A stretch of 64,000 bases of DNA from the NCBI GenBank assembly GCA_009767595.1, contig VSDK01026424.1:227401-291400 (forward strand), written 5' to 3'. The DNA is from Symbiodinium kawagutii. Lineage: Eukaryota > Sar > Dinophyceae > Suessiales > Symbiodiniaceae. This document shows positions 51,976 through 61,753 of the stretch, one piece after another. Numbering within the stretch: the first letter of the stretch is position 1; every line of letters starts with the position of its first letter. The notes under the pieces are model-generated. The model was given only the letters and a program-made list of their open reading frames with translations, did not search any database and was not told where the DNA came from. The translations under genes were made by a program, and so were the position numbers.

Positions 51976-52023
51976 CAAGTTTTGCTCCAGTGGGGCGCCT
52001 GCAAATGAAGCAGCAAAGGAGAC
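51976..52023 (-). CDS. putative 48-bp micro-exon
   Basis: CACGGGTCTCCAG then VSFAASFAGAPLEQNL, phase 0 at both ends, donor TTG|GTTCGT. A competing acceptor inside it (GCTGCTTCATTTGCAG) is stronger and would leave only APHWSKT in another frame. Confidence 0.35.
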
Positions 52024-52225
52024 CTGGAGACCCGTGCCATGGCGAAGTGGTGGAGATGGGTTGGTCGCTTTCAGCAGAGGGAACGAAGATGACTGGAACA
52101 TATGCCCTTGATCAACTGATAACCAACTATATGGGTAGTTGATCAGTTACACTGGGGATCACATCTATAAGATTTGATACAGTATCATTGATCCTTGAAA
52201 CATTGGCATATCATCACATCGCTAG

Positions 52226-52466
52226 TCATTCATTCAGCCAGCTTCGGTAGTGAATAATGGATCTACTGCATCTTCTGAACTGACTATGAAAGCACGGACT
52301 GATGCCAAACGAAGATGCTCGCTCTTCGAAACATCTCCAACTGTGACAGCGAAAAAGGTTTGGTGAAAGAATCAACCGCGTGTCTGGCCACGTGATTTGA
52401 CACAAAAGATCCGTGAACCGAGGGGAAGAGAACCGCGTTGCCATGAGAATCCAGAACAAGACACAA
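52226..52466 (-). pseudogene. coding relic downstream of the RT relic
   Basis: Minus frame 52466-52284: CLVLDSHGNAVLFPSVHGSF then VSNHVARHAVDSFTKPFSLS then QLEMFRRASIFVWHQSVLS. It may belong to the same decayed retroelement as 52840-53500, whose 3' side it occupies, but I see no retroelement motif in it. Confidence 0.35.
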
Positions 52467-52839
52467 ATTGATTGGTATGAAACATTCGATTGATAAATCT
52501 TAATCTTTTTGAAACAAATAAATCTTGTTAGAAGCCTGTGCCCGCTGATCCGAGTCAGCCATGCTACCTGGCCAATGCCTTCTGAAAATGATGGAAATCA
52601 ACTTCATAACCTATCCATGCCATGATGTGCCGTCTGCTAAATTCTTCCACGACAGTGGCGCTTCGACAAATTCAAGCACACAAAAGGTCAAAACAGCTGG
52701 CGCAGATTGGGGCAGCATCCTTATTTAGCGTCGGATGCAATAGATGGTACAGCGCCAGTAGCTAATAGATGGTACAATAGACAAACATCAGTCAACTAAT
52801 AGGCCATCAGTAGCTAAAAGTAAATGAAAATCAGTTAGC

Positions 52840-53500
52840 CAACAGGCCATTATCTGCAAACAATCGATGGCACAGCGCCGCCACCATCCTACGCCAAGTA
52901 ATGCGCCAGCCGAGCCGCTGTGGCAGCCCCCCGCCGCCCCCCAAATGGTGCCGANNNNNNNNNNNNNNNNNNNNNNNNNNNNNCGGGCCCGCTGTGCCGC
53001 CCCCCCGCTGCCACCAATATGGTGCAGAAGCCACCACAGCACGCACCCACAGTATGCATGAAGACCGCATCCGGATCATCCACAGAGAAAGCTTGATATG
53101 CTCAATCTTCTTCCCTCACAGGTACCAAGTTGTGCGCTCTTTCCACATCGTACTTGAAATAGAATCGCTGAGCAGGCAGTTTCAAGGGATCCTTCTGCAT
53201 GCAACGCAACACGCCATCCACATCATCCACCATGGGAAAACGCAAATCGCGAACCCGGACTCGATTGTTGATTTCAACCTTGTGCGTAGCACCATGAAGA
53301 ATGCGGACCACGAATGAACCCTGTTCTTTTGGCACTGCTCCCAAGGTTGCCATGTTCAACTCGTGTGGAAACTGAAACTTGCTCAAGGCTTCTTCCCCGG
53401 ACATCTTTACCACTGTGCCTTTCTCCAATCCTTTCACAATCTGCCTCCCAATGTCAGCCCAAACCCTGAAGACTCCTTAAACAACCACTACAAAGGGACC
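52840..53500 (-). pseudogene. decayed reverse transcriptase (dinoflagellate retroelement)
   Basis: Minus frame from about 53460: GLEKGTVVKMSGEEALSKFQ, MATLGAVPKEQGSFVVRILH, GATHKVEINNRVRVRDLRFP, VDDVDGVLRCMQKD and FYFKYDVERAHNLVPVREED. The order basic leader, ASLGA-like, DGTH-like, N-x-R-x-RVRD, then the catalytic motif-A aspartate in KYDVERAH is that of an RT family widespread in dinoflagellates. A stop replaces the usual Trp after EED. Further on, in shifted frames, come DDPDAVFMHTVGA, VASAPYWWQR, ARLAHYLA and LFADN; the last stands where F-A-D-D is expected. A run of N (52955-52983) interrupts the palm. Inactive: at least three frame changes and a stop. Confidence 0.75.
52955..52983. other. 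assembly gap (29 N)
   Basis: Run of N inside the GC-rich middle of the RT relic; similar CCGCC...AATGGTGC words stand on both sides of it. Confidence 0.99.
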
Positions 53501-53818
53501 ACCTTTGCTCCACTTGCCATGGCCACGAAATGGATATGGCCATCACTGACCTTTAAGTAGGCCAGGAACAACCATTGATGACGATGGACAGAACAACAGC
53601 TTGGCGACCGAGGTAAGCGTCATCAGCAACCAGCAGTTCTGAACCCATCTCAACAGCTCGCCTAGTCATAAGCGAACAGCCCTTCGCGGTAGGTCACCCA
53701 CAAGCACACCAGTGTAATGTTGCCCGGTGACCGATCAAGCCGATTTTTGTTGGTTCACTCTGCAGTTGATCTTAGGATGGCACCGCATCAAGCCCACAGA
53801 AATCGTCCATCGCTCACT

Positions 53819-53935
53819 TTGGGTCAGTTGACCCTGTACCCCTGGTTCCCCTACCATTAGCAATTGTTTTCCTTATCATTGTTGGTTCTTAGCCACCGTG
53901 AAATTGGTTGGTGAATATTGACCCGTAGCCATGTA
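53819..53935 (+). mobile_element. family B MITE-like element
   Basis: TTGGGTCAGTTGACCCTGTACC to TATTGACCCGTAGCCATG. The left end is slightly rearranged. Confidence 0.65.
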
Positions 53936-54045
53936 TAGCTGGTATATGCCCTACTATTGTTTGTTATTCTCCCCTATGATCAACCATTAATCAGCTAGTT
54001 AAGCATTGGTTGGTTGGTGAATATTGACCCAGCTGGCCATATTAC
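53936..54045 (+). mobile_element. family B-related element
   Basis: TATAGCTGGTATATGCCC to GAATATTGACCCAGCTGGCC. The right end shares GGTTGGTTGGTGAATATTGACCC with family B but ends AGCTGGCCAT; similar to the remnant at 38220-38262. Confidence 0.5.
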
Positions 54046-54269
54046 AGTAACCCCCCATTGCGAATGGAGCATGATCAAACCCATTCGCTCAGCATCCTGA
54101 ACTGATGTCGTCCAAGACCTTGGTCGCTATGGTTGCTATTAGTTTGGGACTGGCAATGATCCATCACAAACAATTGCCATAGCAATTATCATTATGATAT
54201 CAACATGATGACAGTATGCGTGACAACATGGATTGTCATAATGATTATCATTATTCCTATTGGTCAAAA

Positions 54270-55330
54270 AATGATAGTTGCATTTGGCTCACCATCAAAC
54301 AAAAGGATTGTCATCATCTAGGTAGTAGCAATCATTACTGACCAATATCAACCATCATCAATCAGCAAGTCAACCATCCATCAAGCATCCTTGGACCATG
54401 TATTGGCCAATCTGAACTATATTGAACCATCATGTAGCATCATTAATCAGCTGGCTAAGCATCTATCCTGAACCAGTATCAACCAATATTGAACATCGTT
54501 AAGCATCATTAATCATCATTATCCCCAAGTCATCCAACACTAATAACCTACACTTATAAACCAACCATCATTAGACTGGATTGGCCGCCACTATGCATTA
54601 TGGATCAACCATTATGCCCATCATCATTACTTATGATTAACCACCAATTCGCCCTTAGTGCACCCTTCGTTGACCATAGTTAACCCTTAGTCAATCATTG
54701 ACCACTATAAACCTATCATTAACCAGCCAACCATCATTAACCCTCAAACATTTCACCACCTACTATGATTAACCCTCAGTACTAACCATGTTGGCCACTG
54801 ACCCATCATTAACCTGCAATATCAACCATCATTAATCACATTTATGATTGACACTATCACTTAAGCATTACTAATCATCAACCAGTAATAATTGTGACGT
54901 TAGTAATGGCTAATAATCAACCAGTAACCATTACAAAATTTGAAACATTTTGAAACCATCAACCAATAGCCATTACTAACCATCAATTCATGACGGGCAT
55001 TCACTACTTTCGTGATTCATTAGTACTGGTTAGCAATGGACCATTAACTATGGTCATTCACCATGGTCATCTATTACCTATCAGTTAACAATGGATCGTT
55101 AACCATCCGAATGACTTTTAGTTAATTAAGTTGATAATGGATCATTAACTATCATCATTCACCCTTGGCAATGCTAAATAGTGGATCATTAACCATCTAT
55201 TCCCTCTGAGTTACCTATCATTAATTACTAACCATCAATTCATTGATACTATTCATCAACCATCAACCATCAATGATAGGTAACTCACTATTACTAACCA
55301 TCAACCATCAATTCACCACGATTCATCTGT
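54270..55330. repeat. CATCATTAACCATC simple-sequence block
   Basis: About 1.06 kb of C-strand words; near 55250-55310 CATCAACCATCAATGATAGGTAACTCACTATTACTAACCATC is partly inverted with 55200-55230. No gene seen. Confidence 0.65.
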
Positions 55331-55395
55331 TCGAAATCCCCCCGACGCCCGCCGACCTGGCTCCCCCGGACAAGGACTGCTTGGCCTGGCGTGCG
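55330..55395. other. short GC-rich island, unassigned
   Basis: CCCCGACGCCCGCCGACCTGG stands out from its surroundings and may be an exon, but no frame or boundary decides it. Confidence 0.25.
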
Positions 55396-55419
55396 TGATG
55401 CTGAGATGATGGTAGCGAG

Positions 55420-55650
55420 GCCAATGAATGGTTGAATGAACGGTTAAAATGGTTAAAACCAGGGAAAAATGGCTAAAAATTGGCTAAAACCAGGGACGAC
55501 CAAGGGATTTTCAGAGGTTAATTGTGGTTACTAGGGCGTTTATAGGGAATTATTCTGGTCAATCGAGTGATAATCACCAACAATAATGGTGCAACAACTA
55601 GCCAATGAATGATCAACTGATGGGCAGTGATGGTTTAACGGTGGTGAATT
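55420..55650. repeat. GGTTAAAATGGTTAAAACC simple sequence
   Basis: G-strand block opposite in orientation to the preceding 54270-55330 block. Confidence 0.55.
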
Positions 55651-56060
55651 AACGATAAGGTTGATAATGGTTGAATTCCCTTTGTCTTGACCCTTGTGAT
55701 AAAGGCTTGCTGGCCAATTCATGGTCAGTGATGGTTATGTCATTCTTGCTAAGCTGGTTAAATACAGTTGACAGGGGATACGTGCCAACAATGTAATCAA
55801 CAATAAGCAACACTAATTGCTGGTTCTGTTGAAATATCTTATCAAAGCCTACTGGAATTTCCTGGTGGAGTTGGATCGTTTTGTCAATAGACAAATCAAT
55901 GCCCACGTTAGAACAACCTGCGCATCAAACAATATCATACCACTCTTGCCTGCAATTCTATCCCCCCGGGCCACCCTCTAACATGCCATTCAAGCAGTCA
56001 CCAAGCTTCTGCTGTTGTTCCTCTGGTCTGTTTGATAGGACATGTGTATCACATTTCAGG
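55649..56060 (-). pseudogene. coding relic with in-frame stops
   Basis: One minus frame can be followed from about 56060: VLSNRPEEQQQKLGDCLNGM, LEGGPGG, stop, NCRQEWYDIV, stop, CAGCSNVGIDLSIDKTIQLH, EIPVGFDKIFQQNQQLVLLI, VDYIVGTYPLSTVFNQLSKN. Two stops in about 120 codons without a change of frame suggest a recently dead gene or element. Not recognised. Confidence 0.45.
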
Positions 56061-56257
56061 CTCTACCAACCGCCGATCATCTGGCTGCTTGCAAGTGAAC
56101 TCAGCTAGAAAGAAACCAAACGAACAGAAAGAATCCAGAAATGGATCGTCGAGTGAACCAAGTCAACTCATCCATGTAGAAGACTAACTCATTAACGAAC
56201 ATCATGTCATCCTGTGAGACACCCAGCGGCCATCTGGAACTCCCAGGTTGGGGAAGA

Positions 56258-56515
56258 GGCTCACTTAGCCCGGTCAAACGGGGCTCACTTAGCCCGGTAG
56301 CACAAAAGGACTCACTTAGACCGGTAAAACCAGGATCACTTAGCCCGGTAAAACATTCATTTCCTGACGCTCTCACCACTTTTCGAGGTTCACTTAGCCC
56401 GGCAAAACCAATTGAAAGAGGCAGACGGCTCACTTCAGACACCGTTTTCCGACTCACTTCAGACACCGACTCACTTCAGACAACGAGGCGACTCACTTCA
56501 GACACCGAGTGACTG
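56258..56515. repeat. cluster of two related ~18-bp motifs
   Basis: Five copies of (GG)TCACTTAGCCCGGTA (56261, 56285, 56312, 56336, 56390) are followed by four copies of CTCACTTCAGACACCG (56429, 56453, 56471, 56492). Both start with (C)TCACTT. The minus frame through it reads GLSEP repeats. Spacing is irregular (18-54 bp). Confidence 0.85.
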
Positions 56516-56544
56516 GGCTGGGGCCTTGCTGTACCATCGATAGG

Positions 56545-56960
56545 TTGTGGCGGCCTGGGTCTGATGCTTGGGAAGCCGCCACAATATTCGATTCTACTAT
56601 CATGAATCATCTACCATTTAGGGTTGGGGGGTGGGGTGGGGCATTTTGCAATATCATGAATGATCTACCCTTTAGGGATGGAGTTAGGGCGGCCTGGGTC
56701 TGACGCTTAGGAAGCTGCCAAGGTATGAGAGTCTAGTATCATGAATCATCTACCATTTAGGGTTGGGGGTGGGTGGGGGGCGGGGGCAGAGCTGACAAAC
56801 TCCGATTGGGAACATAACCTGCCTGCAGCTATCCATCTGTGCTTGTGCGAACTTGTTATCTCTCCTTGCCTCCTGACTTCTGACCTTTAGGCTCTTGGGG
56901 GGCGGTGGGGGGTGGGGGTATTGCTGACAAACTTGTACGAAGTTGTCATCTCTCTTTAGC
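56545..56960. repeat. G-run-bearing tandem duplications
   Basis: GCGGCCTGGGTCTGA with GCTT, GGAAGC and GCCA occurs at 56549 and 56689; ATCATGAATCATCTACCATTTAGGG occurs at 56598 and 56737 with a half-copy at 56653. G-runs follow (GGGTTGGGGGGTGGGGTGGGG at 56612, and at 56762 and 56896), then diverged GCTGACAAACT copies at 56790 and 56922. Confidence 0.85.
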
Positions 56961-57393
56961 AGTACCCTCTCCAACCTCGCTTCTTCTGACATATATCGCA
57001 GCTGATGCAAACCTGTCTGTAAACAAACTTGCCCGCAGGGTATTTGTGGTCAGCTCGGGACACAGCAACCTCAAAGTGCCGATCTTTCACAGTCTGCGTC
57101 GTCACCCACTCCACAGCTTGCTTCAGAACCTGCTGTGTGGTCGCCTTACCAACTTGACTCTGGTGAAGCAACCCAAGGCTTCGCTCCGCAGGCTTTCGGT
57201 CACCCGCCGGCTTCTTCAAAACTTTCTTCACAGCAGCTCCAGGTTTCTGGACAAGCTTCTTCACTGCAGCTCCAGGCTTCTTCAAGACACGTTTCATGGC
57301 TGCAGATTCTAGTGGTATAGCTTTCTTATACTTATTTCTCTGCTGGCGTCTAGACTTTCTGGTCATGTTCCAGAAGCTTTCCAATGAACACAT
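56956..57393 (-). CDS. lysine-rich KKPGAAVKK-repeat protein, function unknown
   Basis: 145-codon minus frame with ATG at 57393 and several internal ATGs. Residues about 33-60 hold three KP(G/A) repeats: MKRVLKKPGAAVKKLVQKPG then AAVKKVLKKPAGD. A more ordered part follows: VGKATTQQVLKQAVEWVTTQ, VKDRHFEVAVSRADHKYPAG, and a C-terminal CISCDICQKK with CxxC spacing. Lysine/proline/alanine repeats of this kind occur in dinoflagellate basic (nuclear or mobile-element) proteins; that link is inference. No intron needed. The frame could be a complete small gene or an exon. Confidence 0.45.
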   Translation of the reverse strand: MCSLESFWNMTRKSRRQQRNKYKKAIPLESAAMKRVLKKPGAAVKKLVQKPGAAVKKVLKKPAGDRKPAERSLGLLHQSQVGKATTQQVLKQAVEWVTTQTVKDRHFEVAVSRADHKYPAGKFVYRQVCISCDICQKKRGWRGYC

Positions 57394-57399
57394 AAGTAA

Positions 57400-57690
57400 G
57401 ATTTTTTATATTTGTACAACAAAACCTTTTTATATATCTACAACAAACTCTGAACAGACATGTGTCACACGCAACAGATGGCTCGAAAGGAAGGCTTGCC
57501 TCAGTGAAAAAAAACAGATGACTCCACAACCATTCGCACGGTAGTTCCGCGGGCTTCTCATTGGGCCCGCTGCGACGTGGTAAAGCCAGCCATGTTCACA
57601 CAGTCTTGATTTCTGAAGTCAAACGCAGCCCTCCAAAGCATAGCAATTGCTATCAGCAGCTGGTGTGAAGACTGTCTCATTCCTGGCAAT
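57400..57690. other. spacer, no gene seen
   Basis: Contains CAACAAAACCTTTTTATATATC and CTACAACAAACTC; no supported frame. Confidence 0.35.
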
Positions 57691-57699
57691 AGTTTAATA

Positions 57700-58350
57700 C
57701 TTCGCATTCGCAACCGGAGACCCCCAAACCTTCCGGAACCCTGCGCAACATCCCGAAAACTTCCAGAACGTTGCTTGCCAATTGCACCAGAACTGCCCGG
57801 AACGTATCGGAACACTCCAGAACCTTCCGGGACCTGAAATGGCAATTGCGCTGTCATTCCCATGAAACATTCCTTAATCTTCCAGCAAGCTTCCGAAACC
57901 ATTTGCACCGGCATTCCCCGCAACCTCCCAAAACTTTCGGGAATCTTGCCTGGCAACTGCACGGGAAAGGTTGGGAACATTCCAGAACCTTGCCTGGCAA
58001 CTACATCCAAAACCAATCAAAACCATCCGGAACCTGGCCGAAACCTGCAGAACCTTCCAGCACAACTTGGCGTTTGAACTGCACCGGAACTACCCAGAAC
58101 TTTGCGGGAACCCTACAATACCTTCCGCAGGAACTTTCCGCAACATTCCACATCCCTCCAGAACTTTGGACACCGAGCCACAAATCCCTGGAACATCCGG
58201 AACCTGGCCCGGCAACAGCACCGGCAAGGATCGTTCCAGAACCCTGTCGAACTTTCCCGAACCATCTACCAAGGAACTCCCCGGAACGTTCCTGAACCGA
58301 CCAGTATCTCCGGAACCTGAGCACCTTCAGTGCTGAAAACCCCAGAACCT
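57700..58350. repeat. degenerate TTCCAGAACCTT array
   Basis: About 650 bp made of loosely tandem 13-14-bp words such as CATTCCAGAACCTTGC, TTCCGGAACCTG and GGCAACTGCACCGGAA. Frames on both strands stay open (152 minus, 174 plus codons) because stop-forming triplets are rare in the words. Many positions fit alternating TTC/GAA spacing. Confidence 0.8.
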
Positions 58351-58374
58351 TACGCTGCTAACCTAGGAGAACCC

Positions 58375-58412
58375 GACTAAGCGAGCCGCTCGCGACCCGA
58401 CTAAGCGAACCC
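58375..58412. repeat. CCCGACTAAGCGA direct repeat
   Basis: ACCCGACTAAGCGAGCC and ACCCGACTAAGCGAACC lie 27 bp apart, separated by GCTCGCG. The ACTAAGCGAGCC word resembles the reverse complement of the 56258 motif. Confidence 0.7.
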
Positions 58413-58559
58413 CTTTCCCCCAGGTTGGATGACTCACCGGAGAAGATCCTCTTCAAACACGCGTGGGGGTGAGAAGCAGCCAAGCATGTTCCTTATATCT
58501 GATACTTCGCAGTGCCCGTCGTTTACTTTCAATTGCACTACCAGGAAAATGAAACCACT

Positions 58560-58790
58560 CATCATCATTGACCATCATTCACCATCAGCTAAGCATCAGA
58601 TAATCAACTATTCAACCAAATGATTAGTCAACCATCAGCTAACATTTTCAATCAAATAACCATTGGCTAACAGCTAACCATCATTAAACCAGCATCAACC
58701 ATCAATGGTTACAGTAATCAATTAAGGGTGAATAGCTAACCATCAGATAATCAACTATTCACCCTTAGTCAAACACTTCACCCGGAACTC
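58560..58790. repeat. CATCAGCTAACCATC simple sequence
   Basis: C-strand block; ATCAGATAATCAACTATTCA occurs twice (58596 and 58742). Confidence 0.6.
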
Positions 58791-58799
58791 ACCGACTCA

Positions 58800-59690
58800 C
58801 TGTGCTTCAGCACCTGCTCCAACGGTAAGGCATCCAATGCACCGCTGGATGCAGCGAGCAACAGTGCTGTCATCTCCTGGCGCGCTCGAACTCAGCACCA
58901 TTGAGGATGACCGTAGTTTTGATCGTCATAACTTGAGATTGATATTGATGAATTGGATATTGGATAAGCAATTGATGAACATGATGTTAGAATTCCTACA
59001 AGTTTAGGATGATATTGGGAATTGAATGATAGTGATGGTATGAAATCATCATTGCCTTGATGATGTTGTCGGAGGAATTCTAATATCATGATGTTCAGAG
59101 TCATTCATTTGATGACAATCGCTATTGACTGGTAGCAAATGTATGATTTGATCATCATGATTACTGTCATTGTTTTGCATTGTGAACATACAGTATATCA
59201 CCTTTAGTCATTGGTGTATCCTTGGGTCAGTTGAATCACCCTTCTCATTGACTTATGTGTGTGTTGTTCATTCTATGTCAATCATTGTATTGTTTGCATC
59301 AATCAACACTAGTAGTTATTTAAATACATGATTGGCTACCTGCTAGATAGCTTGTATGACATGACTTGTCCGTAAAGGTTTTGCAGACGAATCCCCCATG
59401 ATAACGGAGTGTAAACCAACAGATTCATGTGTGACCATCAGGGATTGTTGTTCGGTTGCCCACAATTACCAACAATATGCCATCAATAGCTGCGGTCGTG
59501 GCACACAACACCGTGGCCATTCAACCACAATGCATGGATTCCTTGTATGGAAATTAAGTATCATAAATCCCTCCGCACAAATGATATTGTCAGTGTAGAT
59601 CCACGCTCGCGAATGTCATGAGTGCTGGTCATTGAATACTACATGACCATGATTGCTTTTTGCAATCCATGATGATCGTGGGGCATTGTG
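58800..59690. other. AT-rich spacer, no gene seen
   Basis: A small GC-richer patch at 58800-58890 (CAGCACCTGCTCCAACGG) may be an exon fragment; the rest has no supported frame. Confidence 0.35.
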
Positions 59691-59696
59691 CTTACC

Positions 59697-59813
59697 CTCT
59701 ATGAAATTAACCTGGCAATGGAAAGTCCACCATAGAACTAGCGGACTTCCTCTGTTTTCCCTAAGAAAAATCGTGGATTTTGCAGCTGGCCAGGTAAGGG
59801 GCTACCGGAGGGT
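59697..59813. mobile_element. inverted-end element (family D candidate)
   Basis: TACCCTCTATGAAATTAACCTGGC at the left and GCCAGGTAAGG...GGAGGGTA at the right. It shares CTGGCAATGGA and GGATTTT...GGCCAGG with 47222-47330. Confidence 0.5.
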
Positions 59814-60229
59814 ATGATTTACTCTTCCAATACGCACTGAAGCGTAGGATCAAGATCAATTGTTGCAATACCGATCCATTTTTCTGCAGTATAGTATAAT
59901 TTAGTACAATGATAACCGATTGTTACACCAGAACAAACATGATTCATGGATCATTCATATTGAGCATAATTGGCATCCTCACTGAATTGGATCATTACTA
60001 CCTTTAGTCAGGATAAATTATTGATAACTGAAACTTATTTTCGTGATATCTGAAGTGAATCATGATCTAAGCAAAAGTTGATTTATGGCATCATTAAGTT
60101 TGGTTATGATCCACTATTGACCACTATAATCACCATATAAAACCATCTAAATCCCCTATAACACCAAATAGATCCCCTATAAAATCCGCGCGCACAGATA
60201 GTTGACCATGGCATGAACCGCCTTGGCAC

Positions 60230-60297
60230 CTGCCCTGCCACCGCTCCTGCCACAGCAGTGGCGCATCCGATGGCTGTCGCATCGTCGCCGCCACACA
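60230..60297 (-). CDS. putative internal exon, product unknown
   Basis: Acceptor GCTGTTTCCGCCCAG (strong), donor CAG|GTGCCA. Two frames are open: CVAATMRQPSDAPLLWQERW (phase 0) and CGGDDATAIGCATAVAGAVA (two bases in). Well bounded; frame unresolved. Confidence 0.4.
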
Positions 60298-60799
60298 CTG
60301 GGCGGAAACAGCACGGAGGAAAGCCATTGGCCTTGAATCATATCTATTTCTACCATGATTGGTGAGAACTATAGCTATGATATGATAACCTATTTTGATG
60401 GGAACGATAGCTAAAACCTAGCCATTTATCGATGGGAACTGGCCTTCATATCTTGGCTAGGTTATATTGTTGGTTTGGTCAAATATCTGAGGGAAACTCC
60501 CATCAATAACAGTAGAAAAATGATAGAAATAAGTGGCTTGTAAACTGGGCAAACTGGATCATGCTGGATAATCAAAGTAACCATCAGTGAATTTGGGTGT
60601 AACTGAGAGTGACTACCAGATATGGTGCATGTAACTAGCTGCTTTAACTGCGAATCTTGACCATGAGTCCATGAGTATCCCGGTGTGCATTACCTTTCGA
60701 GAAGGTGGTTTCCCCATTAGATGTAATCAATTTTGGGGATATATCAGGGGCTATGTGACAAGAGATTTGATAGTATATACGCACTCATATTAGCCATGA

Positions 60800-61018
60800 T
60801 CAAAAACCTTTTAAATTCCATGTGCGCAGACTAAGAAAGCATTGGGACGTGCGACGCGGGCTGTGTCCACTGTGGCCAACGTCATCGTCTCCGTAGTGCT
60901 CCGATGTGGGCTTAGTTGGTCTAATCGTGGGCTGAGTTGAAGCTCGTGGCAGTAACTCATGTAGCGTTTGCCACGCTGTGGGTTTGGAAGCAGTTGCACA
61001 ACAAGCGCAAGCGGTCAA
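60800..61018 (-). other. coding island, unassigned
   Basis: Minus frames KPTAWQTLHELLPRASTQPT ... SLRTWNLKGF (72 codons) and MSYCHELQLSPRLDQLSPHR ... TVDTARVARPNAFLVCAHGI (62 codons) overlap. SLRTWNLKGF faintly recalls the start of a LINE endonuclease domain, and a LINE relic lies next door, but the match is too short to call. Confidence 0.3.
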
Positions 61019-61236
61019 GACTATGTTGTCTTCGGCTGCTGATGATAATGCTAAAGTATGCTAAAGTTGCATTGAGACTTGACAGACAGGTAAGAATTAG
61101 TTTTTAGCCGTGGTATAACTTGTCAACATCGATCCACAAATTACTTTCCAGTATATTCCAGGTGTTTCAAGAATATACAAGAATTGGAAGGGGCAAGGGG
61201 CAAAAGTACATGACTGGACACAGCTATCTCTAACAA

Positions 61237-61735
61237 ATGATACGATGTAACCTTAATCAAGGGACCCGTGTGCGATTCTGCCGAAGCATGTCTGGCAGGA
61301 TGCAACTAGCTTGCTTTGCTACACTGCATTCCACGTTCTTGTTGGTGGGATCACCCCATCAACATGCACTGGTCATTTCAACCTTTCTTGTCCCAAATAG
61401 AGTTGGAAATGCAACAAACACATTCAAACATCTGGAACATCTAAAACAAGCAGTGTCTCTAACAAAATATGGAAGCGAAACCCATATCCCAAATTGGTTG
61501 CCTCGCGACACTCCCAAAAATCCCGTGGGGTCGCCGTGTATGCTCGAGTCTTCCCTTTGTTTTTTCGGCACTAATGGTGTTTCCCTCAAGGATCCCCAAA
61601 TGGGTATGTGCCAAAATAGTGTAACCAATACGCCCCACCAAAAAATGGCGTCAGCTTACAAATGGAAATCATTGGTTGACTGGGGGTGCCGCTTTTTTGG
61701 CATGGCACGTCTCCTTAAATCTGCCAAAGCTTATT
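61237..61735 (-). other. possible 3' part of the LINE relic
   Basis: Minus frames 61641-61459 and 61628-61359 have moderate composition and lie where the post-RT region of the neighbouring element would be. No motif seen. A 213-codon plus frame over 61237-61878 is antisense to the RT part. Confidence 0.3.
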
Positions 61736-61753
61736 CAAGAGGCGCTTTCCACA

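Noticed and set aside
53923-53932. CCGTAGCCAT match to the 5' end of the dinoflagellate spliced leader
   Set aside because: It is the terminal repeat of a family B copy (usually CCATAGCCAT); a one-base variant explains the match.
56608-56614. TTTAGGG telomere-like word before a G-run
   Set aside because: Single copies inside a local duplication; no tandem telomeric array.
57558-58336. Overlapping frames of 121-174 codons on both strands
   Set aside because: All follow from the degenerate TTCC/GAAC array, which rarely forms stops.
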